From a virus: a DNA stretch of 64,000 nt. The notes beneath the pieces are model-generated. The model did no database searches and had not been told where the DNA came from. It saw nothing but the letters and a program-made list of their open reading frames with translations. Location of the stretch: IMG/VR virus record IMGVR_UViG_3300048580_000526, positions 1 through 64,000 of that record. One strand, 5' to 3'. Shown here one piece after another: positions 41,601-54,400 of the stretch (the first letter of the stretch is position 1; each line of letters opens with the position of its first letter). The translations under genes were made by a program, and so were the position numbers.

Positions 41601-42482
41601 TACAGTGGTACAGCATGGGTTCCATTGACTGGCACGACTGTTGATGAAGATGTTGTTTATGCTAATGGATTGTTCTTCATTAGAACATTTGATGGTTCAA
41701 AAGCTGTTCCTAATTACTTTGAACAAGTTGATAACGTTTATGGTAATGTTGTGTTTGATTGGAAAAATAAAAAATTCTGGAAATGTGACCCTATCACTAA
41801 CCCATTATTGCCTTGGACACAAGCTGCAGATGGAGCATATGAATATAATGTTGGGCGTGTTAATTTGGATTACCAATGGAAACATTATGCACCAAGAGAT
41901 CAACGAATTGACCCAGCAATTACAAATATTATTGATTTGTACGTATTGACTACAGAATATAATAGGTCATTGCGTAATTGGATAGCTACAGGGACATTGA
42001 CAACTGATAAACCACTACCACCAACAATTAATGAACTTCAAAGTTCTTTTACAGAATTTGAAGATTTCAAGATGGTATCAGACCAATTAATTTGGAAGCC
42101 AGTTAGATATAAATTATTATTTGGTAATGCTGCAGATGACAATTTGAAGGCTATAATTAAAGTAGTGAAAACTAATAGCACAACAATGTCTGATGGTGAA
42201 ATTAAGAGTGCAGTTATTACTGCGATAAATAATTACTTTAGTTTAGTGAATTGGGATTTTGGTGAAACTTTTTACTTTACAGACATGGCTGCATATATCC
42301 ATCAACAGATGGCTACTATCATTGGTTCTATTGTTTTAGTACCATTAAATGCAGAAGCAAAGTTTGGAAATTTATTCCAAATTAAATGTGAATCTGATGA
42401 ACTTTTTATAAGTTGTGCAGATGTTACAAACGTGACAATTGAGACTAATTTTAATAATTCAACATTAAGGATTGGGAAATAA
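38700..42482 (+). CDS. 6: Baseplate wedge protein (gp6-like), enlarged
   Basis: 1260 residues against 660 in T4 gp6. N-terminal signature: ASYDFNTIRTSMVNYIRANY, WIESSEFIFILDLLAYLGEQ, LAFRFDLNVRENFMDTAERK, RLARMLSYSPKRN. A gp6/gpJ-type core continues with RVRAPRVYYTQNRMVSGEDYN. The C-terminal part has VRYKLLFGNAADDNLKAII and FGETFYFTDMAAYIHQQM. Residues about 770-815 form a small Trp/Tyr module (VWQSNTVYQQGEFVLYNGKT...SWVEV) like carbohydrate-binding modules of the 5/12 type. The stop overlaps the next start by one base. Confidence 0.9.
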   Translation: MAQATRQNELLAAEVWETIYQSFSSINFASYDFNTIRTSMVNYIRANYPEDYNDWIESSEFIFILDLLAYLGEQLAFRFDLNVRENFMDTAERKDSILRLARMLSYSPKRNYPASGLLKIEQITTTESLVDSNDRDLSNRVISWNDPANADWFEQWVIVMNAIFTNTNPFGRPVNQGTILGIQTELYTMNNMPFTIPTMSFSADIDGTGMNFEIVNPNFTDGEYFYEVPPNPVNSFGLLYQNDSLGNNSNNTGFFFYFKEGNLQKEDYYLQNPTENRVLDINTTGINEPDVWFHEITDNGLFIQEWKNVPTLFGENIIYNSIAATVRNIYTVTTREDEQISLRFADGRYGSIPQGFYRLWYRTSNGLVYRIKAQDIQRQEVSMRYYNSRNELNTVTFTFSLKDTVSNSQPAETTEEIRVRAPRVYYTQNRMVSGEDYNLFPQRSNVAVKVKAVNRTYSGHSRYIDINDPTGTYQNTNVFSNDGIIYKAREDTYKNISRSTNLTPTQIVIDELQPLLVTTEMKNFLFEQLASQFILTANNTPNMPGTPNAIFWVPITWTASDSTIYNHTGIFSTSVSQGTGGNNADYITEGAMIKFASAGWVKVESIVNYGNEFPNNDRTVAGEVVLSAIVKTGDTVLQIKPAFDTTLVQVEISSFETYIRNSNTFAIRYDIPTKTWKAIDGNHINLTNDFNLSTAGDVLNQNNDSSWLVYVEYSPDSWNITARGMIYVFESVKDTRFFYVNNYKVTDLTTGLAKRDYIKIVSTNKRPTSNPMVWQSNTVYQQGEFVLYNGKTWRATVANTALNTIPQTGSTSWVEVPVSSFGEDLYFKVYDSFIYNDGHVETRRVKIDFYDSQDDGLPDDPESFEKIVMNDFFNGDVQLSERFRYAFWETYTETDGYLYKRPNLNVRQLPNLESGNIYYYSTAATNKITSITSYANISTPTLTGAAIGDLYMIYFDIDDNNSALIWRYSGTAWVPLTGTTVDEDVVYANGLFFIRTFDGSKAVPNYFEQVDNVYGNVVFDWKNKKFWKCDPITNPLLPWTQAADGAYEYNVGRVNLDYQWKHYAPRDQRIDPAITNIIDLYVLTTEYNRSLRNWIATGTLTTDKPLPPTINELQSSFTEFEDFKMVSDQLIWKPVRYKLLFGNAADDNLKAIIKVVKTNSTTMSDGEIKSAVITAINNYFSLVNWDFGETFYFTDMAAYIHQQMATIIGSIVLVPLNAEAKFGNLFQIKCESDELFISCADVTNVTIETNFNNSTLRIGK

Positions 42483-45400
42483 TGGCAAATAACGAACAAC
42501 TTTTTATATACGCAGACATAATTCAAGTACCAGATAAAAGAAAAATGATTAAACAACTTCCAGGGGTTGTTCAAACACAAACATTGCAAAATTTCTTTTC
42601 TGCTACTGTGGATCATTTATTTCAACCAGTTCAAAGTGAACGTGTCGCAGGATATATTGGTCAAAAGCCATCATATTATGACCCATCCAAAGATTTTTAT
42701 GTTCCAGAATTATCTCAAGAACGTTCAATTTATCAATTGGAACCATGTGCAACCACAAAAAATGGTAATAGCATCACCAATGCAATTTTCTTCGCAGATT
42801 TATTACAAGCATTGCGTTCTGAAGGTGCTAATATAACCAACCAAAATCGTTTGTTTGAGCAAGATTATTATTCTTGGTGTCCACCTATCAATTTGGATAT
42901 GCTTATCAACTACTCCCAATACTATTGGCTTGAAAATGGTCCAGAACCAATTTTAGTTAAAACAGCCACTGATATTGATACACAATTGGTTGGTAAGACA
43001 GCACCAGATGCAGCTGACTTGACTTTTGGTGATTCAGGTTCTGTAAAAATCACTTCTGGTATGAGAATAATATTATTAAACGACTCAAATCCAGCTTATA
43101 ATGGAAAAACTATATCTATTGAAGGCGTTGGGAAAAGTATTTTTATCGTTGAATTTAATGAAACAGACCTAAATTCTACACCATGGGATTTATTCCCTTG
43201 GGATAGGTTTGATTGGGATTTGAGTACTTTGACAAGTTCTGATTATATCATCATGGAACGAGGCTGTAAGGATACAAATTCTTGGGCAAGAAACAATCAC
43301 TGGTATCATAAAGACGTTCTTTTGGCATCAAATACTTCATTGTTTACTAACATTAATAAACAAGCCAGTAGACCTATTATTTGTTTTGAACGCAACTTGG
43401 AACTTTATAATTATGGGGATTTTAGAAGAAGTTCTGTGGACCTTATTGATGTTGATTCACAATCTATGGACCCATTTAATAATTTCCACCCACCACAAGG
43501 GGAACGTTGGGTATTATTACAGGTTGATGGTACGTTGCAATTTATTAATGAAAACAATGGGATATCATACCAAGAACAAATTAGAACATTAAAAGCACAA
43601 TATCCGGAACAACCAGAAAAAGTTCAAATTATTAAAAATGGTAGTACGATTTTATTTACTGCTATTATTGATAGCGATGTTAAAAACAACAAACCATATT
43701 TGGTAAAAATCGACAATCCAGTTTCAACAAGCAGTGTTAATTCTTGGGATTCTGAACCATTGGATATTGATGTATGGGAAGAATCAGACCCAGACATTAG
43801 CTTATCATATTCTGAAATAATAACTGGATTCTTGCGTTTTACACCTGTCACTGACAGTCAAGATGGAACAGCTGGACCAAACATTGGTGATATTATTAAA
43901 ATAAAATTTGGTGAATATCAAGGGAAAGAGATGTGGTTTGATGGGCATAATTGGATTATCGCTCAAGAGAAGAAAGACGTTAACCAAGAACCATTATTCA
44001 CCCTTTATGATGCTAACCCAAATGGTAATGTTGGGGTAAGATTGGATGATGAAACCCGTTACCCAGGAAGCTCATTCAAGGGAAATAAAATTTTTGGGTT
44101 CTTGTTGAACACAGATAATAGAACTGTAACAGATCAATATATTGGTAAAAAATTAACCTATAATGAATGGGGCGAAATAAAGTATCAAGATTTCTTGGAT
44201 ATAGTAACTGACAACGATTTGGTTAATACTCGTTATACCTATACAAAATCAAAATACAATAACCAACCAATATCAGGTTATTATTTCTGGAAAATTAAAT
44301 CAGATGAATTTTATGGTAATAATTGGTGGACTGTTAACGAAACATCAAAACAATTTATCGTTGATAATTTTATAGTAACATCTGACCAACCAATAATTAA
44401 TAAACAAACATTCATTGGTGATGGGGTAACTTCATCGTTTATTTTGAATCATAATGTTCCAACAAAAGATTATTTGAGGGTCGTGGTAAAAGATTCTACC
44501 ACCAATACAAATATATTTTATAAAATGGATGATAATAGTAATAAGGTTGAATTTTATGACATTCCATCTGTTGGACAAGTTATAACTTTTTATCACTATA
44601 GTAAACCAAAATCTAATTTAGAATTTATTATCAGTCAAGAACCAGATGTTAATTTACTATTAAATAAACAAGATAATTTGATGGTTTATATTAATGGAAA
44701 AGTCGCAACACCAGGTGAACATTATTTATTAGTTAACCAAAGAGAATTTGATGCCACAACACCTATTAGTAAAATAGCAATATTACAAACAACAGATTCA
44801 ACAAACATTAGTATTATGAAAAATACTAACATTACAGTTAAATCATATTCTCCTCTCACACCTGATTTGGACATTAATGGGCACTATGAAATACCAAATA
44901 ACTTGGCAATCAATCCAGATTGGAGTGAAGTATCTTATATAACATCAGACCAATTCTTACCACAATTTAGTGCTATTATTAAGAACCAACCAAATTTTTC
45001 TGGTATTGAATATGAAGCCAATAATTGGAGAGATACTATACAGGATCGTTCACTTGGTAGGACAATTATCCAACATACATCCCCATTATTGCGCCTTATG
45101 ATAAGCAATGCCAATGATGATTTGGATTATATGAAGTCCAGTCGTTTTGTGGAAACAGAATACACCAGATTTAAAAATAAATTCTTACAAAAATTGACTA
45201 AATTTTGGATTAAAGATTTTATTCATGTAGACATAACATCAACCACAGAAGCACAAAGAAAAATTGTAAAGAAAGCTGCCATTGATAGTATTATGAAAGA
45301 AATCAACCTTGGAAAAGTTTATAAGGTATCACCATTCTCATATTCCAATATGGCTGGTATGAATTGGTTTATCCCCCCAACTCCAAGTTTTCTTGGATTA

Positions 45401-48400
45401 TTCCCAACATTCAAACCAGAAAAATATGTTGATGATACTTACCTAACTCCTATTGAAGTTATCCAATGCCATGATGGTTCATTGTTGAAAACTTTTGGTG
45501 ATTATCGTGATGAAATTATTTTGGAATTGGAAACATTAATTTATGAATCAATCCCATTAAAATTTAGAGATGGAAATCCACATAATGCATTCCAATACAA
45601 ACGTTATTTCCCAGGAAAATTCAGAACACAACTTTCGGAATATACAAGGGAAGAAATAAACACCATTTCACAACCTATGTTTGAACGTTGGGTATCTGAA
45701 AACCAACAATCATATCGTCCACATACAGGATTTGATTATACAAATTTGTGGACTTATAACTGGTCCACTTCTACAGATAATTTGGGAAATCCAGTACCGG
45801 GACATTGGAGGGGAATCTTCAATTGGTTCTTTGATACAGATAGACCTCATACTCATCCATGGGAAATGTTAGGTTTCAGCGAAAGCCCTGACTGGTGGGA
45901 AACATATTATGGACCAGTCCCATATACAAGAGGGAACATGAACCTTTGGGAAGATTTGGAAAAAGGTATTATTCGTGAAGGTTCGAGGGCTGGTATTGAT
46001 CCATATTATGCAAGACCTGGGCTATTGAATATATTACCAGTTGATGAATATGGACACTTGATAGACCCATGGACAGCAGGTATGTTGAGAAGAAAACCAA
46101 ATTATTCAGAAGCAGAAGCAGATTGGGTATATGGTGATGGTTCACCAGTTGAAACAAAATGGAAAAAAACTTCACAATTCCCGTTTGCAATGTCACAAAT
46201 TGGATATTTGATTAAACCAGCACGTTGGATGGAACAATGCTGGAACCCATTAGACGATGAATTTATTTATGACCAAAAACAATTAATCAGAAAGTCAACA
46301 TTGAATAGAAGTTCTCATTCAAAATTCACAGTTCATGGTGAAACTTATAATGGGCAATTGGTTATAAATTATGGTTATCAACAATGGATAACTGATCGCT
46401 TATTATCAAACAACAAATCACCTGGAAGCAATTTCGGTGATGTTATCAGGGCACTTGGTGTTCAACTTGGTTATAAGGTTGGTGGGTTCTGTAATCCATA
46501 TACATTCTATGCTGATAACATTTTGGGTTCATTGCCAGCAGAAAATATTAATCAATTTTTATACAGAAGCCCATCTGTCAGGGAAGAAATCTACAGTGGT
46601 GTAATCATTGAATGGACAGGACGTTCTTATAAAGTTTCTGGTTATGATTCCATAAATCCAGTGTTCAAGATCATCCCAAGCGACGTTTTTGGTAAGAAAG
46701 TATCACATGACGTTGGTGGGACTGTTACCATCCAACCACCAGAATGGCAACAAGGGATTCTTTATAATGTTGGCGACACAGTAATGTTTAACTACACATA
46801 TTATAAGGCTATTAAAACAAATCAATCCACTACTTATTTCGACCCTACAGTTTGGGTGGAGACAACATTGAGTGCATCATTAAGTGGCACCACTGTTTTT
46901 GAATATTTGGAACCAATTTATGACAGACGTATTGAGACAATTCCATATGGTTATGAGTTTAGTTCAAGACAAGATACTTTTGATTTCTTGGTATCTTATC
47001 AACGCTATTTAATATCTCGTGGATGGGCATTTGATGATATTGATGAAACCACCACCAACGAAAAAATTGATTGGATATTATCAGGTAGATTGTTTGTTCA
47101 ATGGTCATTGGAAAGAGATAAGAACGTTGGGACATTTATTAAATTATCCCCATATGCAATTCATGCCCAATACAAATCCTCCTTTGGCTCTATCCAATCA
47201 ATTGAGCAAGTTCTCAATGGTGTGTATAGCTTGTTGGATGAAAATGGCTTTATTATTGAACCTCATGATATAATTTCTATGCGTTCTGATGACGTTATGG
47301 ATATCAATTTATTATTAAATGATCGTTCATTATCATCTGTTAGATTGTTCGTTAGTGAAATTGAGCATGTTATATTATTTGATAACGTCACAGTGTTCAA
47401 TGATTTGATATTTGACCCATTATTTAACCAACGCCAAGTTCGTTTGAAGGTCGATGGCACCAGAACACTTGCATGGAATGGAAGAATTGATGCCCCTGGT
47501 TATATCATTAGTGATAATTTGATTTATCCAAACTTTGAAAAAACCGCCAAAGATTTCTTGCGACTTTATGGCATTGAGGACGTTGTTGATAACGTTGAAT
47601 TACAAAACCGTGCTCGTCACCTTATTGGATACCAAGAGCGTCCATATTTACAAAATCTTCTTTTGAGTCCAACCACAAATTTCCAATTCTACCAAGGGAT
47701 GATTCATGCGAAGGGTTCTCGTGGAAGTATGACCAAATTATTCAGAAGCGAATATGTTTCAGAATCAAGGGACTTCAAAATATTTGAAGAATGGGCGTTC
47801 AAGTTGGGCGACTACGGCGCAATTGACACCAACCCAACCATGGAGTTTTATTTAGACCCATTGAACGGAAAACAAATCACTGAAGACCCACAATTGGTTA
47901 CCTTTAATGAATTACAAAACAGTTCATCCTTGCCAGCAGAACCAAGCGACCTCGATGATCGTTATGATAATATTATTTCACTTTATGACTATTTTGAAGA
48001 TGGTAAATTGGTAACACCAGATAAACGCTGGTTGCGCCGTCCAAATGGTATTGGTAATCTATGGGAAAAACGAGACTTTGGGTTCTATGCATCAGATATT
48101 CCAAACGCTGGTCCAATAAAATTAGATGAAGTTGATTATTTCATAACCAATACTACAGAATTATTGAAATTCTCCACAAATTTACGTGTTGATAAAAACA
48201 AGTCATTGACAGATGGTGAAAGATTGTGGATATATGACACTGGTTGTGGTGATTGGAGTGTTTATCGTGTTACAGGTGTTACATCAAATAGTGCAAGTGT
48301 AACATCTGTGAGTCTGAATGCATCAATTGACCAAGATTCATTGTGTGGTTTAGACGTTTCCACAGTCACATTAATTCCTAATCAAAAAATGGATTTAACA

Positions 48401-51400
48401 TCTGTACACAGTTTGGTAGATGGACAATATTTTGTTGTTGTTGAACAACCAAAGTACCCATTAGGACAATATGAAAGTTTGTTGGGGACTTATAAGGCTG
48501 AGATTGGTACACATGGTACTATGATTTATTATTCTTCACCAAATACCATATCTAATACTTGGACAGATGGTACTGGACCACAAATTTTTTCATATATGCC
48601 AATGAGATACCCAACATTGAATTCTGTTACTGGTATTAATCCAAATACAGGATGGAAATCAAAAAACAATAATTATATTTTTGAATTAAATTCGAACGTC
48701 TTGGCAGTTGATTCAAATGGGCATTATATTGGGAGTTTAAAATTAATCGATTCATCTAAAATCAACAGTACTACTATTTTGGGTGTGTCGTTAGAGTTGG
48801 TTACTCCAACAAATAATATCCATAACGAAGCTTTTACAGTTGAAATTGGTAATGTATTTAAAAATAATTATTATACATTCACTACCCCATCATTAGTTTC
48901 TAATGATTTGGTGCAATCATTTACATTAAATGATAATATTGCAGGTACAGGTTTGAGACAGATTATTATTGGTTCAACACCACATAATTTTAATGCAAAA
49001 TATAAAATTGGTACACAAATTGTTGGAAAAATTTCAAATATACAAGTTGATATTACACATGCTTTTGCACAAACAGTTAATCCAGTTACTTTTAGTATTG
49101 GTACTTTGGCTGATCCAAACAAATATATTGTGAGTGGTTCTGTTAATATCACTGTTATCAACACTGTTGTATTTGATACTTTGCATGAAATATATGAACC
49201 AGAAGATATTTATGTGTTTTATGATTTGGGGAATATCCCAGACCAATTGGGTTCAATGAATGTTGCAATCACCTATAAGAATGAAATTGATTATACCACT
49301 AACGTTTTATACACCACCAACGATGATTTGATGATGTACTATAACTTTGGTACTATTTTACCATCTGACAACGCCATGGGCACCTTTAGGGTTCATATTA
49401 CTATTAAAGAAGACAACAGTGATATTATTTGGGTTGATGATGCGAGAACATCTTATGAAATTCAAAAATCCATCACACCATATTGGGCATCTTACATACC
49501 TGCAATGATGGAGACAACAATTTCCTATAACGACCAAAAATATTTTAATGGGAATAAATTCCTAACAGCATCAACCCCACGTAATCTTTTTAATAATGAA
49601 GATAGATTGATTAATAAACAAATTACAAGAATTGAAGTTGAAGTGCAGGAAGCATTTACTAATACATCCACAGTATTTAATGGAAGTTTTGATTATAGTG
49701 ATTTAGGGTCTGCTAACACTACTGTTATTAACGGGCAATCTTGGATGTACAATGAAATTAATTTGGTTGGTGAAACATCTAATGCTATGGATGGTGTTGT
49801 GACTGATTTACAAATCACCATTGCAAGTCAAGGTTCATTTGTTCGTCCAACAACAATTAAATTGTTTACACCAAACACTTCTTATGCTGCAGGGGCATTA
49901 ATTTGTCAAAATGGATTGATTGAAAAAGCAAGAGTTTCATTCACCAGTGGTGCAACATACAATCAATCAGATTGGATTCAGATGCCAAAGTTGCAAATGA
50001 TGATTGGTACAATGTCCAATCCTAATATTGTTTTGAATGAAAATATTATTGATTTGGCTACAGCTAATGTTACAGATATACCAATGAAAGTTGAAGTAAT
50101 ATCACCAAACGTTGGTTCACCAGAAGCATTGTATGTTTTCTATAACTTCAATCAATATAATATTAATACAAGTAACACAAGTGCTGTGACAATTTCTGGT
50201 ACAATTAAATCATTTGTGAAAATTGGTCATATGTCTGGTAATAATTTTGGGTTCGCCCCAATAGTTCTCACAGATGAACTAAAAACCACAGGTGTTTACA
50301 CTTATGCACCAAAATATTATTATGATTCATTATTGAAAACAAATAACTTGCAAATTGGTATAGTTGGACATGACACATCTACAGGTAAAATCATTGTTCG
50401 TGTTACCACATGGGATCAAACATGGGTACAAGATCGTGTTGAAATCAAGAAAATTTCACCAAATCAAATTGAATCAGCATTATTATATAATATTGAAACA
50501 GATCGTATTGAACGTTATTTGACATATTATGATTTATATAAGGGCATCGTTCCAGGTAATGCTAATAGGGAAATTTATTACAGAACATTAACAGACCCTG
50601 CAAAATACACACATGGAACTGGATTGTCTGACAAAAATATTGACCCAGAACAAGCTTGGGGTATGCCAGAGTTGGGCAGAGTTTGGTGGGACTTGTCCAC
50701 CACACGTGCATTAGAATATGAAATTGGTGATGACTTGCAATACTCTTGGAAAAATTGGGGCAAGACAGTTCCAAATTCCACTATTGACATTTATGAATGG
50801 GTTCGTTCTCCAGTTGCACCAAAAGCATTGGCTGCAGGCAATTCATCATTCAACGCTTCATCCTATTCAGGGCAATTGGACGGTATCGTTAAAGACGCCG
50901 ACAATCCATTCTGGGTCGAGAGTAAAGAATTTGACAAGACCGTTGGGACTTTTAAAACTTTTTATTATTTCTGGATGAAGAACAAGAACACCGTTCCAGC
51001 AGTACCATTTAGAAACGTTTCTGTATCGCAAGTAGCGGCAATGATCTCCAACCCATCTGGGCAGGACATTCCTTGGTTTGCGCCTATCAACGAAAACTCC
51101 ATTCTTTTGGGATCGCTAAAACAATACTACACCAATGGTAATATCGTTCTCCAAATCAACTGGAAAACTGGTACTAACGATGGTAACATCCATCGCCAAT
51201 GGGTGTTGTTGCGTGAAAACGACCCAATGTCACAAATTGACACAAGACTTTGGAATAAAATGCGTGACAGTTTAACTGGCTGGGATTCCTATAGCGAGAC
51301 GGTTGTAAATCTTGATGGAAGCCATTCTGTTGTGTCTACACCAAAACAAGTCCCAGAGCCAAATTTGACAATCGTACAAAAATATGGTACACTATATCGT

Positions 51401-54400
51401 CCTCGTCAAACATGGTTCAAGACTGAAGCTGACAACTCACCATCACGTATGGCAAGAAAAGTGTTAGTCCAAAAATTGAATTCATCGTTTATGGACAGGA
51501 CAACACCATTTGTGGATGACTATGCAGATTTCGTTGAATCGTTAAATGTCAGTTCTCCAATGCCTGCTGCAAGGTTCAAGCCTGTAGTTAGCCAAAACAT
51601 TGCATATACTAACACAACATCTCCTATTACTTTGAAGCCAAGTGTTATTGGGTATTTGTCACTTATAACCATCACAGTGACTACAATGTTCGTCCAAGGT
51701 TCTCCAACAATATCTGTTGGTACAGATGCCAATCCAGAATTGTTTGTTCCAAGATCATCTGTTAATTTAAAAACAACAGGTACTTTTATATTTGGAACAA
51801 AACATCTATTGAATAGTAAAACAGATATTAAAATATTCACAGATTTTAATAACTCTATCGCTGGGGAATTCAAAATTGCAGTGACAACTGTTGAAGCTAA
51901 CCTTGATGGTTATGATTATGTTGTTGGACCAACTAATGATGGGGTTACCGGTAGAGAAGTTCGTGATTTACTTCTTTATAACCCAGGATTAAATGATGGT
52001 GATAGGGTTCTTGTTACCAATGATATTGACGTTGCAGGGTTCTGGTCATTTTGGGAATGGCAAAAACCAGCATCATCAAGTGTTGGAAGTTTTGTGATGC
52101 TTGGCGTACAAACATATAATATTAATGTTGCAAATGATGATTTTATTGGTTATGTTGATTGGTATCGCAATGATTCTACCTACCAAATTACTTCTAACAG
52201 CAAACCATTATTTTATTTTGATACCATTGAGGATATGGCTGCTGCAATTGATACTTGGCAAGAAGGTTCATTGGTCGCTGTTAATAATGTTGATGGGCGT
52301 TGGTCTTGGTATATTAGAAGTGTGACTACTATAACACTTGATTTGACTACTGGTTGGGTTCTTGTTGCAAGACAAAATGGGTCCATTGCATTAAATAGTT
52401 CATTTTATAATAACACAACAGTGTTCGCCCCAAAATTTAAAACATTTAGTGAATGGACGATTGATTATGATACTATTGTGGCAAGAGATGGTAGTAATGA
52501 AATAGTTGAGTTGTTGGATATATTACAAACAAGAACAGATGAAGAATTTAAATTATTCCAAAACCAATTATTCTTTACAATGGTGAAATTTGTATTGTCT
52601 CAACAACACTTGGTAGATTGGATATTCAAAACATCCTACATTTACATTACAGGGTTGAATCAACAACTTGAACAAAATCCAGTCGTTATACCAGACAACA
52701 CAGAAAGCATTCTTGATTATATCAAGGAAGTGAAACCATATCACACCAAGATCAGGGAATTCATTCGTTCATTGGCTACTCCACTTGAGGTCAACACCTA
52801 TATTGCCACAGACTTTGATAATCCTTCCACTTGGGATGCACCATTGCTTGACAGCACATTCTTGGGAACCTATCGCTTGGCAAATCCATCTGATTCTGAC
52901 GCAGCGACTGCTGACGATATTGGACCATATGACGAGAAGACTGTTGCTGGACAAACTGGTTTGACAACGAAGCGACCATGGAACGAATGGTGGGCTGCAT
53001 ATTCTGGTAGTGTATCTTTGGCAAACGACGCTACTGGTATGAGAATTGATTATAAAAATAATGACAACAGATCACCAAACACAGAGCACTGGAAATATTT
53101 GAACACTGTCCGCACCTATAACATGGAGATGACATTTGATAGGGTCCAGACTGACCTTGACACATTGATGGCAAAACCATTTGACCAATGGACCACAGCA
53201 GATCACACTTTATTAGCCAACTCTGGTGTAGTGGCAAAAATGTTTGCCCAATACTCTGATTTCCAAGAAAACTGGGTATATTACAAATCCCTAATAAGCG
53301 GTTCACAATTCAGAGGCACTGTAATGGAAGGTGGTGAATTGTTGAATTATGACATTATCGACTTTGAAAACAATCAATGGGATACTCGTCCATGGTCTGT
53401 TTACAATTGGGACGAAACCCAATATAGCGATTCATACCCAACAACCCAAATCAAAAAATTGGTTTTCTCTTATACAGATTTCACAACCCCAATTACGGGT
53501 GTCCCATCAGGGAAGGGAACATGGTATAAGAAACGTATCACAAAAGATTTCGTTGGTATCGTTACAGACGTTATATTCTTGGTTGGTACAGGATTTAAGA
53601 ACGTCCCATTCCAACAAATCACATCATACGTTGGAACCGACGCTGCATTTGATTATTTGGTAGGAAATTCCACAACATCTTCTGATTTTGCGTTTGAAAA
53701 CCAAGATTTGACATTTAGTGGGACATTTGTTCACCCAACTTTCACAGAAATCAACACCAAGCAGGATTTGAACCTTTATGTTCGTCTTGAAGGCACTCCA
53801 ACAGCTGGTGAAGGTTTTGTGGTTGTGAAGTCGGCAGATAAAGTCCAGCATTTAACCTATACAGTTGAGATTGATGGTGCCTCTGGGCAATCTGGTTCAA
53901 AGATGTTGGTAGCCCATTCCATTGGAAACATTTCGACTGTTAAAGTTACAGTTTTGGAACCATTTAGCGCCACAGAAATTCCAAATCTTTCTGTGTCTGT
54001 TGGAACACCATACAACCATTCGTCAATATTGGATTCAAGTTTGGTTAATTTATCAAATTATAAACAACCAGTGGGCACGTCCTATCCAGGTGAAGTGGTT
54101 TACTCCATTGCACAACACAATAGAACACCTGTTAATTTGAACGTATATTATGACTTCCTTCAAGCAACGGCAGGTAAGATTAAAGTTGAAATTAACATTG
54201 ATACTGTAAAACAAAAATTGTCCGCCGCAGGTCCACTTGAACCTTATTATGATTTGGGTGTTAGTGGTGGGACTTTAGAAGGGATTGCCAAGGGTGTTAT
54301 TGAGCCAGCATATGACCCATTAACTGATAATGATCCAAACATTCTTATTGAAGGTGGAAGATTTATCCAACCATATATTGAGCAAGATCGTCCAGAAGAA

